Source: Pelagibacteraceae bacterium GOM-A1 (lineage in GTDB: Bacteria; Pseudomonadota; Alphaproteobacteria; Pelagibacterales; Pelagibacteraceae). From it: a DNA stretch of 64,000 nucleotides. Of the stretch, positions 53,234 through 62,193 are shown piece after piece (position 1 is the stretch's first letter; every line of letters begins with the position of its first letter). Under the pieces are notes generated by a model. The model was not told the DNA's origin, ran no database searches, and saw nothing but the letters and a program-made list of their open reading frames with translations. The translations under genes were made by a program, and so were the position numbers. Where the stretch lies: assembly GCA_001704065.1 (NCBI GenBank), contig LHBX01000008.1:1-64000 (forward strand), given 5' to 3'.

Positions 53234-54376
53234 TTAAGAAAACTCTTTTAATATTTGTTCCCTGTGTTCATCAAGATCAGGAATGTCCCCTCTAGTACTT
53301 TTATCTTCGTATGAAGACATTTTTATAGGATTGCCTGCTAATCTAAAATCACCAACTACTTTATGATAGGCTTTAACAATCATGTTTCTTGCTTCGACTT
53401 GAGGATTTTCTACTGCTTCTTTAATATTAAATATCGGTCCACAAGGTATCTTTAATTTTTCCATTTCATTTACCCATTCAGAAGTATTTTTTGAAGAAAG
53501 TTTATCTTCAAAAATTGATTTTAGTTCATTCATATTTTCACATCTAAGTGAATTGGTATTAAATCTTTTATCACTGATCATTTCAGGTATTCCTAATACT
53601 TCACAAAGTTTTTCATATAATTTGTCGTTACCTGCAGCAATGATTATATAACTATCTTTTGTTTTAAATGCCTCAAATGGAGCGATTGAAGGATGTCTAG
53701 ATCCCATAGGTTTAGGAATTTCATTTTTAGATAAATATCTTGCAATTGCGTTTTCCAAAATTGCAATTTGGCAGTCCAACATAGAAACATCTATAAACAT
53801 TCCCTTGCCTGTTTTTTGTCTATCATACAAAGCTGCATTAATTCCGATTGCAGTAAAAAGGCCTGCTGTAATATCGCCAATTGATGTTCCAACTCTTGTT
53901 GGCTCGCTATTTGGATGACCTGTAACACTCATCAGTCCACCCATTCCCTGAACGACCATGTCATAAGCTGGTAATTCTTTTAAAGGGCCGGTTTGACCAA
54001 AACCAGATGCAGATGCATATATTAATTTTGGATATTTTTTGCTTACATCTTTCCAACCATATCCCCATTTTTCTAAAGTTCCAGGTTTAAAATTTTCTAC
54101 TAAAATATCTGCCTTTGCTAAAATTTTATCAAAGATTTTTTTATCATCTTCATTTTTTAGATTAAGAGCAATACTTTCTTTTCCTCTATTCAGTGACATA
54201 AAATATGCTGAATAGTCTTTTACAAAAGGTCCAAACTTTCTCGAATCGTCTCCAATTTCTGGTGCTTCTACTTTAATTACACGTGCACCGAGATCAGATA
54301 ATATCATTGTACAATATGGACCCACCAAAACCCTAGTAAGATCAACAACTAATAAATTTTTTAAAGGACCATCCAT
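53234..54376 (-). CDS. CaiB/BaiF family CoA transferase
   Basis: Family III CoA transferase of 380 residues that moves CoA between carboxylic acids. VVDLTRVLVGPYCTMILSDLGA, RGKESIALNLKNEDD, GFGQTGPLKELPAYDMVVQGMGG (aspartate nucleophile) and GRHPSIAPFEA-like GSRHPSIAPFEAFKT are the family blocks. It diverges from the TRAP carrier genes, with malonyl-CoA decarboxylase just beyond them. A role in activating malonate or a similar dicarboxylate with CoA is therefore proposed. Confidence 0.9.
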   Translation of the reverse strand: MDGPLKNLLVVDLTRVLVGPYCTMILSDLGARVIKVEAPEIGDDSRKFGPFVKDYSAYFMSLNRGKESIALNLKNEDDKKIFDKILAKADILVENFKPGTLEKWGYGWKDVSKKYPKLIYASASGFGQTGPLKELPAYDMVVQGMGGLMSVTGHPNSEPTRVGTSIGDITAGLFTAIGINAALYDRQKTGKGMFIDVSMLDCQIAILENAIARYLSKNEIPKPMGSRHPSIAPFEAFKTKDSYIIIAAGNDKLYEKLCEVLGIPEMISDKRFNTNSLRCENMNELKSIFEDKLSSKNTSEWVNEMEKLKIPCGPIFNIKEAVENPQVEARNMIVKAYHKVVGDFRLAGNPIKMSSYEDKSTRGDIPDLDEHREQILKEFS

Positions 54377-54458
54377 AATAAATACGTCATTTCCTTATAT
54401 TGACTCTTCTGCTCAAGTTCAATTTAATATCATCATTATAAATAAAAAGGGGAAAACT

Positions 54459-55469
54459 ATGTTAAGAAAAATAACATTATATTTGTCTTCAATAATTATA
54501 GCTTTTTCAATAGTAGGATCTGCATACGCAGTTACATTAAAAGCAAGTCACCAATGGCCAGGTACACCAAGAGCTGATGGCTCTTTTGACCCACGTCATG
54601 AAATGGTACAAATTATTGCTGATGAAGTAAAAAAAGCAAACGTTGATTTAGAAATTAGAATTTATCCAGCTAAGTCACTTTATAAGCCAAAAGAACAGTG
54701 GAAGCCTATGACTACAGGTCAATTAGATATTTCTGCTTTCCCATTAGCTTACGCATCAAAATTCCATCCAGAGTTTGATGCTACATTGATGCCAGGAACT
54801 GTAAAAAATCATGAGCATGCATTGAGATTTAATAAAGGTCCAATGATGACTGAGATAAAAAAAATAATCAGTGATGCTGGTGTTGTTGTACTATCTGATG
54901 CATGGTTAGGTGGTGGTTTCGCATCAAAAACTAAATGTATCAAGAATCCAAGTGATGCTAAAGGACAAGTGATGAGAGCTGCAGGAAAAGCTTTCAACCA
55001 AATGCTAGAGGCAGCTGGCGCAGGTATTCAATCTATGCCATCATCTGAAATTTATACTGGATTACAAACTGGTGTATTAACAGGTGCAAATACTAGTTCA
55101 GGAAGTTTTGTAAGTTACAAAATTTATGAACAAGTAAAATGTGCAACACCTCCAGGAAAATTTGGTTTATGGTTTATGTATGAGCCAATTTTAATGTCTA
55201 AGAAAAGCTACAATGCATTAAATTCAAGCCAACAAGTGGCTTTAATGAAAGCTGGAAAAGTTGCTGAGAAATATATGACAGCTCAAGTAGAAAACTTAGA
55301 TAAAAAGTTTGAGGAAGCATACAAAGCTGCAGGTGTTAAATTAGTGTATATGGATGCTGAGGATCATGCTGCATGGGTTGATATTGCAATAAAATCATCT
55401 CACAAAGCTTTTGCTGAAAAAGTTCCAGGTGGCGATAAGCTAATGGAAATGGCTTTAGCAGTTAAATAA
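54459..55469 (+). CDS. dctP: TRAP transporter substrate-binding protein
   Basis: Periplasmic receptor of a TRAP carrier, 336 residues with a signal peptide (residues 1-24, cleaved near AYA). LKASHQWPGTPRADG starts the mature fold. YPAKSLYKPKEQWKPMTTGQ and GLQTGVLTGANTSSGSF contain the typical binding-site positions; the carboxylate-binding arginine is likely in GQVMRAAGKAF. AAAAGGGG precedes the ATG. Context (CoA transferase, malonyl-CoA decarboxylase) suggests malonate or a relative as substrate. A terminator follows it. Confidence 0.9.
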   Translation: MLRKITLYLSSIIIAFSIVGSAYAVTLKASHQWPGTPRADGSFDPRHEMVQIIADEVKKANVDLEIRIYPAKSLYKPKEQWKPMTTGQLDISAFPLAYASKFHPEFDATLMPGTVKNHEHALRFNKGPMMTEIKKIISDAGVVVLSDAWLGGGFASKTKCIKNPSDAKGQVMRAAGKAFNQMLEAAGAGIQSMPSSEIYTGLQTGVLTGANTSSGSFVSYKIYEQVKCATPPGKFGLWFMYEPILMSKKSYNALNSSQQVALMKAGKVAEKYMTAQVENLDKKFEEAYKAAGVKLVYMDAEDHAAWVDIAIKSSHKAFAEKVPGGDKLMEMALAVK

Positions 55470-55483
55470 AATAATATATAAAG

Positions 55484-55519
55484 AACCCCTATTTATTCTC
55501 TATAAGTAGGGGTTTTTTT
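55484..55519 (+). terminator. Intrinsic terminator abutting the dctQ start
   Basis: AACCCCTATTTAT (55484-55496) pairs with 55502-55514 over thirteen bases with one G-U pair and a five-base loop. The run of seven T residues ends at 55519 and the dctQ ATG begins at 55520. The 3' arm contains AGGGG, the only Shine-Dalgarno-like sequence for dctQ. Confidence 0.9.
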
Positions 55520-56014
55520 ATGAAAGAAAAATACTTAAAATTCTGTGATTTTGTTGCAAGAGCTTGTGGAGCTTTTGCTGTATTAGCTTTACTCTTATCA
55601 ATTCTTGTTATTGTTGAATTAGTTTTTGAAAGATACTTTTTTCAAAGAGCAATAACGTGGCAAACAGAGCTAGTTACAATGCTTCTAGTTGCTTCAACAT
55701 TTATAGGAAGTGCATATGTTTTAAGTGAAAAAGCACATGTGAGTATGGAATGGATTTATGACTTCTTATCAAAAAAAAATATCTTAAGACTCAAAATATT
55801 TACTTCATTGGTCAGTTTATTATTCTTCTTAATTTTATTCTATTTTGGTTTTTTAATGGTTGAGGAAGCTTTTACTAAAAATTACTCAACAGGAACTGTT
55901 TGGGACCCTCCTTTGTGGGTACCATATTCTTCTATGATGATAGGTGCTGCATTAATGATTTTACAATATATAGCAGAGATTATTAAGCTTACAGACGAAA
56001 GGGATGCTAGCTAA
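55520..56014 (+). CDS. dctQ: TRAP transporter small permease subunit
   Basis: Four-helix membrane subunit of a TRAP carrier, 164 residues. ITWQTELVTMLLVASTFIGSAYVLSE (in two pieces) and KAHVSMEWIYDFLS are typical DctQ. GTVWDPPLWVPYSSMMIG precedes the last helix. Its start codon directly follows the U-tract of the terminator after dctP. It overlaps dctM by one base. Confidence 0.92.
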   Translation: MKEKYLKFCDFVARACGAFAVLALLLSILVIVELVFERYFFQRAITWQTELVTMLLVASTFIGSAYVLSEKAHVSMEWIYDFLSKKNILRLKIFTSLVSLLFFLILFYFGFLMVEEAFTKNYSTGTVWDPPLWVPYSSMMIGAALMILQYIAEIIKLTDERDAS

Positions 56015-57345
56015 TGGATCCATTAATAATTGCAATAATCGTTGCCGTTTTTACTTTGATTGTTTTATTTTCGGGAATACCAATTGCTTTTGGTTTAAGC
56101 TTTGTATCAATAGCTCTTTTAGTTGCTTTCGAAGGTTTCCAAATGTTAGATGTCTTTGCTGAAACTTTTTATGCAGGATTGAATTCGTTTGTTCTTCTTT
56201 CAATACCAATGTTTATTTTAATGGGAATGGCAGTTGCTAATTCTCCAGCAGGAAAAGATTTATATACAGGATTAGACAGATGGTTATGGAGAGTACCTGG
56301 AGGACTAGTTATCTCTAATATAGGAGCTTGTTCAATTTTTGCTGCACTAAGTGGATCAAGTCCCGCAACTTGTGCTGCGATTGGTACTATGGGAATTCCT
56401 GAAATGAGAAAAAGAGGATACTCAGATCAAATTGCAACAGGAACCATAGCAGCTGGAGGAACTTTAGGAGTATTAATTCCTCCAAGTATTGTTTTAATTG
56501 TTTATGGAATTGCAACTGGAACATCTATTGGAAGATTATTTTTAAGCGGATTGATACCTGGATTTATGCTTGCAGGTATGTTTGCTATATGGGCACTGAT
56601 ACACAGTTACTTTATAGATAAAGATTCAGCTAAAGCTTTAAAAAATAGAACGCCACCAACCTTTAAAGAAAAAATAGAGGTGCTACCAAGAATACTTCCT
56701 TTCTTAGCAATCATTGCTGGTGTCTTATATGTTTTATATGGTGGTGTTGCAACTCCATCAGAAGCTTCAGGAGTTGGAGCCTTTTTAGTTTTTGTTTTGA
56801 TTGCAGTCGTCTACAAAATTTACCAACCAAAAAAAATATGGAATATTGTTAAAGTTTCAATGAAAGAAAGTGTGATGATAATGTTTATCATCGCAGCCTC
56901 TTATCTTTTTGCATTTACACTATCACAACTTTACGTAACTCAATCGTTAGCCCAGAGCATGGTAGAGATGAGTTCTAATAAATGGGTGGTATTTATTTTA
57001 ATAAATATATTTCTGTTAATTGCAGGTTTCTTTTTACCTCCAGTTGCTGTTATTGTTATGACTTCAGCAATATTATTGCCAGTTATAACTCAACTAGGAT
57101 TTGACCCATACTGGTTTGCAATTGTATTTACGATTAATATGGAAATTGGTCTTATTACTCCACCCGTAGGACTAAACCTATATATAATCAAAGGTATAAC
57201 GCCGGATGTTAGTTTGTCAGAAATCTTAAAAGGATCTATACCATTTATGATAATTATGGCTTTAGCTATACTTATTTTGTGTATTTTTCCTGAGATTGTG
57301 ACGTGGTTACCTGACAAAATAATGGGTAAAAGTTTAGGTTTTTAA
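56014..57345 (+). CDS. dctM: TRAP transporter large permease subunit
   Basis: Twelve-helix membrane subunit of a TRAP carrier, 443 residues. FSGIPIAFGLSFVSIALLV, SIPMFILMGMAVANS, FAALSGSSPATCAAIGTMGIPEM and the second repeat GGVATPSEASGVGAF are DctM hallmarks; EIGLITPPVGLNLY closes the domain. With DctQ it would import the DctP ligand using a sodium gradient. Malonyl-CoA decarboxylase follows after 15 bases. Confidence 0.95.
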   Translation: MDPLIIAIIVAVFTLIVLFSGIPIAFGLSFVSIALLVAFEGFQMLDVFAETFYAGLNSFVLLSIPMFILMGMAVANSPAGKDLYTGLDRWLWRVPGGLVISNIGACSIFAALSGSSPATCAAIGTMGIPEMRKRGYSDQIATGTIAAGGTLGVLIPPSIVLIVYGIATGTSIGRLFLSGLIPGFMLAGMFAIWALIHSYFIDKDSAKALKNRTPPTFKEKIEVLPRILPFLAIIAGVLYVLYGGVATPSEASGVGAFLVFVLIAVVYKIYQPKKIWNIVKVSMKESVMIMFIIAASYLFAFTLSQLYVTQSLAQSMVEMSSNKWVVFILINIFLLIAGFFLPPVAVIVMTSAILLPVITQLGFDPYWFAIVFTINMEIGLITPPVGLNLYIIKGITPDVSLSEILKGSIPFMIIMALAILILCIFPEIVTWLPDKIMGKSLGF

Positions 57346-57360
57346 TATATAAAAAACACC

Positions 57361-58668
57361 ATGTTAAATATAAAAAGAATATTTGAGACTATTGCTGATG
57401 CTGGTCAAAAAATTTTAGAGAAAAAGTCTTTAAAAAAATTCTCTAAAAAAAGGGATTTGATTGACTTATGTGATGATTTGCTTTCATCAAAGGGTGCAGC
57501 ATTTGGAATTACATTAGCAAGAGATATTCTTTTCAGATATCACAATTTATCCCAGGATGATAAATTAAAATTCTTACTTCAATTAAATGAAAAATATAAA
57601 CCTGATACAGCAAATATTGATAATGCTATAAAAGACTATACCGAAAATAAAAATAGTAGATCAATTTTAAATTTATCAAGAATTACATCAGGAATTAGAA
57701 AAGAATTATTTATTAGATTAAACATGGCTCCTAATGGAACTGCTGAGATTGTTTCTTTAAGAGAAGATCTACAAATGTTTTTATTAAAAAATCCTGAATT
57801 AAAAGAATTAGATTATGATTTGATTGATATTTTTAAAAATTGGTTCAATCCTGGATTTTTAAAATTAAGAAAAATAACCTGGGACACAAAAGCTGCAATA
57901 TTAGAAAAATTATTAAAATATGAAAAAGTTCATTCAATGAAAGATATGAATGAATTGAAAATTAGGTTAGGAGAAAACAGAAGATTTTTTGCTTATTTTC
58001 ATCCAGCATTAGAAGATGAGCCAATAATTTTTGTTGAGATTGCACTAACTAAAGGACTAGCTAAATCGATACAAGAATTGACAAGACCTAATGATGAAAA
58101 AAAAAAAGATTACGATACAGCAACTTTCTATTCAATTAGTAACTGTCAAGAGGGGCTTTCAAGAGTTACATTAGGTAATTTTTTAATCAAAAGAGTTGTA
58201 TACGAATTGCAAGAAGAGCTTCCTGATGTAAAAAATTTTGGAACCTTATCACCTATGCAAGGTTTTGCTGATTGGGTTAAATCATCGGAAAATGAGAAAA
58301 TAAGTGAGATAGTTCAAAAAGATAATTTTGTTAAAGTTGAGTTTTTAAAATCACTAGATATTAAAATTGGAGATAGAAAATTTATTGATAATAAAGATTT
58401 ACTCACAAAACTTGCTTTAAATTACTTGGCTGTACAAAAAAATGATCTAGGTTTTCCCATTAATGATGTTTGTAGGTTTCATTTAAAAAATGGAGCTGAA
58501 ATTGATGATATTGTAGTTAATGCTAACGTTTCTGATGTTGGTTTTAAAAGATCATTTGGAATAATGGTTAATTACAAATATGAACTTGGGAAAATTGAGC
58601 AAAATCATCAAGAGTATGTAAACGAAAAAAAAATTAATATATCAAGCAAACTCAAAAAATATGTCTAG
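57361..58668 (+). CDS. Malonyl-CoA decarboxylase
   Basis: Enzyme that releases CO2 from malonyl-CoA to give acetyl-CoA, 435 residues. The helical N-terminal domain (about residues 1-170) has LSSKGAAFGITLARDILFRY. The catalytic GNAT-like domain contains RRFFAYFHPALEDEPIIFVE, ATFYSISNCQEGLSRVTLG with a serine of the proposed dyad, and VCRFHLKNGAEIDDI with the histidine. This is the MatA-type (PF05292) family. It completes an apparent unit with the TRAP carrier and the divergent CoA transferase. It overlaps dusA by eight bases. Confidence 0.93.
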   Translation: MLNIKRIFETIADAGQKILEKKSLKKFSKKRDLIDLCDDLLSSKGAAFGITLARDILFRYHNLSQDDKLKFLLQLNEKYKPDTANIDNAIKDYTENKNSRSILNLSRITSGIRKELFIRLNMAPNGTAEIVSLREDLQMFLLKNPELKELDYDLIDIFKNWFNPGFLKLRKITWDTKAAILEKLLKYEKVHSMKDMNELKIRLGENRRFFAYFHPALEDEPIIFVEIALTKGLAKSIQELTRPNDEKKKDYDTATFYSISNCQEGLSRVTLGNFLIKRVVYELQEELPDVKNFGTLSPMQGFADWVKSSENEKISEIVQKDNFVKVEFLKSLDIKIGDRKFIDNKDLLTKLALNYLAVQKNDLGFPINDVCRFHLKNGAEIDDIVVNANVSDVGFKRSFGIMVNYKYELGKIEQNHQEYVNEKKINISSKLKKYV

Positions 58669-59662
58669 ATTAAATAGAACTGTTTCTGTTGCTCCAATGA
58701 TGGACTGCACAGACAAACATGAAAGATTTTTCTTAAGACTGATTAGTAAAAATGTTCTTCTTTATACTGAAATGATTGTTTCAGAAGCTATTGATAGAGG
58801 AGATAAAAAGAAACTATTAGAGTTTGATGTGAGGGAAAAACCTGTTGCTTTGCAGTTAGGAGGTTCTTCTCCAAAATTATTAGGAAATGCCGCATATTTA
58901 GGTGAAGAATTTGGCTACGATGAAATAAATTTAAATTTAGGTTGTCCAAGTAAAAAAGTTCAGAAAAATAGATTTGGGGCTTGTTTAATTCAAGAACCTA
59001 ATCTTGTTGCTGATTGTCTAAGTGAAATGATTTCAAAAACAACACTTCCTGTAACAGTTAAAACTAGAATTGGATATGATAATGTTGATCAATACGAAAA
59101 TTTATATAATTTTGTGAATATTTTAAAAGAAACAGGTGTTAAAACTTTTATAATCCATGCCAGAAAAGCAATGTTAGGAAAATTTACACCTAAACAAAAT
59201 TTAAACATTCCACCTTTGAAATATGAATACGTAAATAGATTAAAAAAAGATTTTAAAGATTTAGAAATAATAATTAATGGAGGCATAACGTCTACTGATC
59301 AAATCAAAGAACATTTAGATAATGTAGATGGTGTTATGATTGGAAGGTCAATTTATCATTCCCCTTACATGTTAGCAGATATTGAGAACCAAATTTATAA
59401 TAATAGTGAAGTTTTAACAAGACAAGAAGTTGTTGAGAAACTAATTGAGTATGTAAAAGAAGAAATTAAAAAAGGTACAAGATTAAATCAAATCATGAGA
59501 CATACTCTTGGTTTATTTCATGGACAAACAGGTTCTAGTTTTTGGAAAAGATATTTAAGTGAAAATATGTGTGTAAGAGATGCCGATGTTAAGAAAATTG
59601 ATCACATAATGGATAAAGTAAAATTTAATCCACAAAGTATATCGGCAGGTCAAATTGAATAA
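58661..59662 (+). CDS. dusA: tRNA-dihydrouridine synthase A
   Basis: FMN enzyme that reduces uridines in the tRNA D-loop, 333 residues. VAPMMDCTDKHERFFLRL at the start, LNLGCPSKKVQKNRFGACL with the catalytic cysteine near residue 106, TVKTRIGYD, and the DusA-type HARKAMLGKFTPKQN near residue 167 are present. It overlaps both neighbours by eight bases. Confidence 0.95.
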   Translation: MSRLNRTVSVAPMMDCTDKHERFFLRLISKNVLLYTEMIVSEAIDRGDKKKLLEFDVREKPVALQLGGSSPKLLGNAAYLGEEFGYDEINLNLGCPSKKVQKNRFGACLIQEPNLVADCLSEMISKTTLPVTVKTRIGYDNVDQYENLYNFVNILKETGVKTFIIHARKAMLGKFTPKQNLNIPPLKYEYVNRLKKDFKDLEIIINGGITSTDQIKEHLDNVDGVMIGRSIYHSPYMLADIENQIYNNSEVLTRQEVVEKLIEYVKEEIKKGTRLNQIMRHTLGLFHGQTGSSFWKRYLSENMCVRDADVKKIDHIMDKVKFNPQSISAGQIE

Positions 59663-60488
59663 TACTCTTTTAGAGATTAATAATATTTATTTTATTTTTT
59701 TAATGATGGCAGCCGCTGTTCCGGTTGGTTTTTTTGCAGGCTTTTTTGGTATCGGTGGAGGATTAATCTCAGTTCCATTTTTATTTTTTGTATTTGAAGC
59801 ATTTGACGTGGATAAAGATTATTTGATGCATTTATCTGTAGGGACAGCTTTCTCAATAACAATTTTAACTGCTACAGCTTCAGTATTAACTCATAGAAAA
59901 TACAACGCTGTTGATTTTAATATTATTAAAAATTATGGAACATTTGTAATAATTGGAGTTTTCTCTGGAACATTGATGGCAGCATTGATGAATACTAAAA
60001 CATTATTATTCTTTTTTTCTGCTGTTGTATTCTTTTTTGGAGCTTACTTGTTGTTACAAAGTGAAAAGAAGAAAAAAATTAAAAAAAAATTTAATATTTT
60101 CCCAAGAATAATATTTGGATTTTTATCAGGATTAATATCTGCTCCTATGGGCATTACAGGAGCTATGATGAATGTTCCTATACTAAGGTACTTTGGTTAT
60201 CCTATTAACTTAGCAATAGGAAGCTCTGCAGCTATTGGATTTATAATAGCTTTATTTGGATCAATTGGATTTTTTACATCTGGTTTGATGTTAAAAGCTG
60301 ATATCCCATTAAGCATAGGGTTTATTAACATACCTGCATTTATAATATTTGTTCCAATAACAACATTCATGGCAAGGATCGGAGCAAAAACAGTTCAAGA
60401 TCTAGATAGAGTTAAAACACAGAGATTATTTGGTGTTTTTTTATATGTTATCGGTACTTTATTTCTATATAGATTTTTAGTGACTTAG
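59655..60488 (+). CDS. TSUP (TauE/SafE) family permease, third copy
   Basis: Eight-helix anion permease of 277 residues. FAGFFGIGGGLISVPFLFF near residue 25 and the second repeat GLISAPMGITGAMMNVPIL near residue 160 identify the family. The frame starts at TTG 59655 inside dusA; an ATG at 59703 is a possible alternative but would clip the first helix. No sulfur gene is adjacent, so the substrate is open. Confidence 0.82.
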   Translation: MNNTLLEINNIYFIFLMMAAAVPVGFFAGFFGIGGGLISVPFLFFVFEAFDVDKDYLMHLSVGTAFSITILTATASVLTHRKYNAVDFNIIKNYGTFVIIGVFSGTLMAALMNTKTLLFFFSAVVFFFGAYLLLQSEKKKKIKKKFNIFPRIIFGFLSGLISAPMGITGAMMNVPILRYFGYPINLAIGSSAAIGFIIALFGSIGFFTSGLMLKADIPLSIGFINIPAFIIFVPITTFMARIGAKTVQDLDRVKTQRLFGVFLYVIGTLFLYRFLVT

Positions 60489-60523
60489 GAGACGAGGTGG
60501 TTTCAGTCTCCCTCCGCCACCTC
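60488..60523. terminator. Overlapping GC-rich hairpins between convergent genes
   Basis: Two pairings interleave: GGAGAC (60488-60493) with GTCTCC (60506-60511), and GAGGTGG (60494-60500) with CCACCTC (60517-60523). They exclude each other as simple hairpins or would form a pseudoknot. The element lies between the TSUP gene and the convergent phosphomannomutase gene and may end transcription. No U-tract follows. The remaining 54 bases of the gap show nothing else. Confidence 0.5.
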
Positions 60524-60577
60524 AGGTACTATATTATTCGATTCTCTAATTTTTTCTTAACTCTTTATAGTTGAATT

Positions 60578-62032
60578 TTAAATTTTTTGATCATAATCCC
60601 CAACCTTACCAGTTTGTTGAAGAAGATTATCAATAAAGTCAAAAATCTTCTTTTTTCTATCTTCAGAGGTTGGACTTTCAGTAACTACAACTAAAGAGGG
60701 TTTATTAGAGGATGCTCTTATTAATCCCCAAGACCCATCATCAAAAGAAAATCTTACTCCATTAACAGTTAATATTTCTCTAATTTCTTGATCATCGACT
60801 TTAGTTTTATTCTCTTTAATATTTATTATTTCTTTAACTAAATTTTCAACTACATCATATTTTTCACTATCTTTGCAATAAGGAGCCATAGTCGGGCTTT
60901 GATAAGTTGTTGGCAATTCACCAAGTATTTCGCTCATTTTTTTGTTATTTTTATCGAGTAACTTACAGACCTGTATTGCTGAATTAATTCCATCATCATA
61001 GCCATATCCCAAAGGTTTATTAAAAAAGAAATGACCACTTTTTTCAAATCCTGCTAAAGCGTTATCAGTATTTACCTTTCTTTTAATATGAGAATGACCA
61101 GTTTTCCAATAAATTGTTTCACATTCATTCTCATTTAATATTTTGTCATTGGAATAAAGTCCTGTCGATTTTACATCAACAATAAATTTACTTTTTTTGT
61201 GATCTTTTGAAAGATTTCTTGCAATTAATAGCCCAATTTTATCTGAAAAAATTTCATTACCATTGTCATCGATAACCCCAACTCTATCTCCGTCTCCATC
61301 AAAACCAAATCCAATATCAGCATTATTTTCTTTAACAGCTTTTGAAATTGCATGTAGCATTTCCAAATCTTCAGGATTAGGATTATATTTTGGAAAAGTC
61401 CAATCTAGGTTACAATCAAGTTCAATGACTTCGCACCCAATACCTCTTAAAATTCCTGGTGCGAATATTCCAGCTGTTCCATTTCCACAAGCAACCACTG
61501 CTTTAATTTTTTTATTTAATGGATTTTTTGTTATCAAATCATTTTTATAAACATCCTGAAAATCATCAATTTTTTTTACATTACCTTCACCATTAATAAA
61601 TTTTTGATTTAGAGTAATATCTTTTAGTTCTTTCATTTCTTCAGGTGCATGAGTTAATCCTTTTTTGATGCCCATTTTTACACCTGTCCAGCCATTTTCA
61701 TTATGACTAGCTGTAACCATTGCAATTGCATCTGAGTCTAAATTAAATTGTGCGAAGTAAACCATAGGAGATAAGGATAATCCTATATCTTCGATTTTGC
61801 ATCCAGTTGAAACTAAACCCTCTTTTAATTTTTCTTTGATATGTTCGCTGTAAGATCTGTAATCTTGGCCAACTATAATTCTAGGATTATTTTTTTTTGT
61901 ATGATTAATTATTTGAGTACCAAGACCTTTACCGAGTCGAACGATTCCATCATCATCTATGTCTTTTTCGTATACCCATCTTGCGTCATATTCCCGAAAG
62001 CCGTAGGGATCAATTTTTCCCGAATTATTCAT
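60578..62032 (-). CDS. Phosphomannomutase/phosphoglucomutase
   Basis: Alpha-D-phosphohexomutase of 484 residues. The phosphoserine loop is TASHNENGWTGVKMG near residue 108. The metal-binding loop is GFDGDGDRVGVID near residue 242. The sugar-specificity loop is GFEKSGHFFF near residue 330, and the C-terminal domain carries VRFSFDDGSWGLIRASSNKPSL. It supplies mannose-1-P or glucose-1-P for polysaccharides. It diverges from the ribonucleotide reductase gene. Confidence 0.93.
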   Translation of the reverse strand: MNNSGKIDPYGFREYDARWVYEKDIDDDGIVRLGKGLGTQIINHTKKNNPRIIVGQDYRSYSEHIKEKLKEGLVSTGCKIEDIGLSLSPMVYFAQFNLDSDAIAMVTASHNENGWTGVKMGIKKGLTHAPEEMKELKDITLNQKFINGEGNVKKIDDFQDVYKNDLITKNPLNKKIKAVVACGNGTAGIFAPGILRGIGCEVIELDCNLDWTFPKYNPNPEDLEMLHAISKAVKENNADIGFGFDGDGDRVGVIDDNGNEIFSDKIGLLIARNLSKDHKKSKFIVDVKSTGLYSNDKILNENECETIYWKTGHSHIKRKVNTDNALAGFEKSGHFFFNKPLGYGYDDGINSAIQVCKLLDKNNKKMSEILGELPTTYQSPTMAPYCKDSEKYDVVENLVKEIINIKENKTKVDDQEIREILTVNGVRFSFDDGSWGLIRASSNKPSLVVVTESPTSEDRKKKIFDFIDNLLQQTGKVGDYDQKI

Positions 62033-62106
62033 GTGGATATATGTACATTTTTTTAAAATTTTTATTGATAAATATTTAATAAGTTCTATAAATGTTCTAT
62101 TGATTT

Positions 62107-62153
62107 ATAATTTATATAGTATATCAGGTAAATCTACACACTATATCTAGTTA
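62107..62153 (+). promoter_or_regulatory. Tandem NrdR-box-like sites upstream of the nrd gene
   Basis: The distal site ACACTATATCTAGTTA (62138-62153) and the upstream site at 62107-62122 both resemble the NrdR consensus (ACACWATATATWGTGT), matching at about 12-13 of 16 positions. Their starts are 31 bases apart, three helical turns, the usual NrdR spacing. NrdR represses ribonucleotide reductase genes when dATP is high. The nrdR gene is not in the window. Confidence 0.7.
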
Positions 62154-62193
62154 TTTACTAGATTTTTTAGTATAAAGATAAAAAGGGAGTTTA

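Noticed and set aside
60500-60520. Resemblance to the 3' end of a serine tRNA or tmRNA (CTCCCTCCGCCA)
   Set aside because: The T-arm motif is wrong by one base and no 5' acceptor, D-arm or anticodon arm precedes it; the upstream bases are the TSUP coding region.
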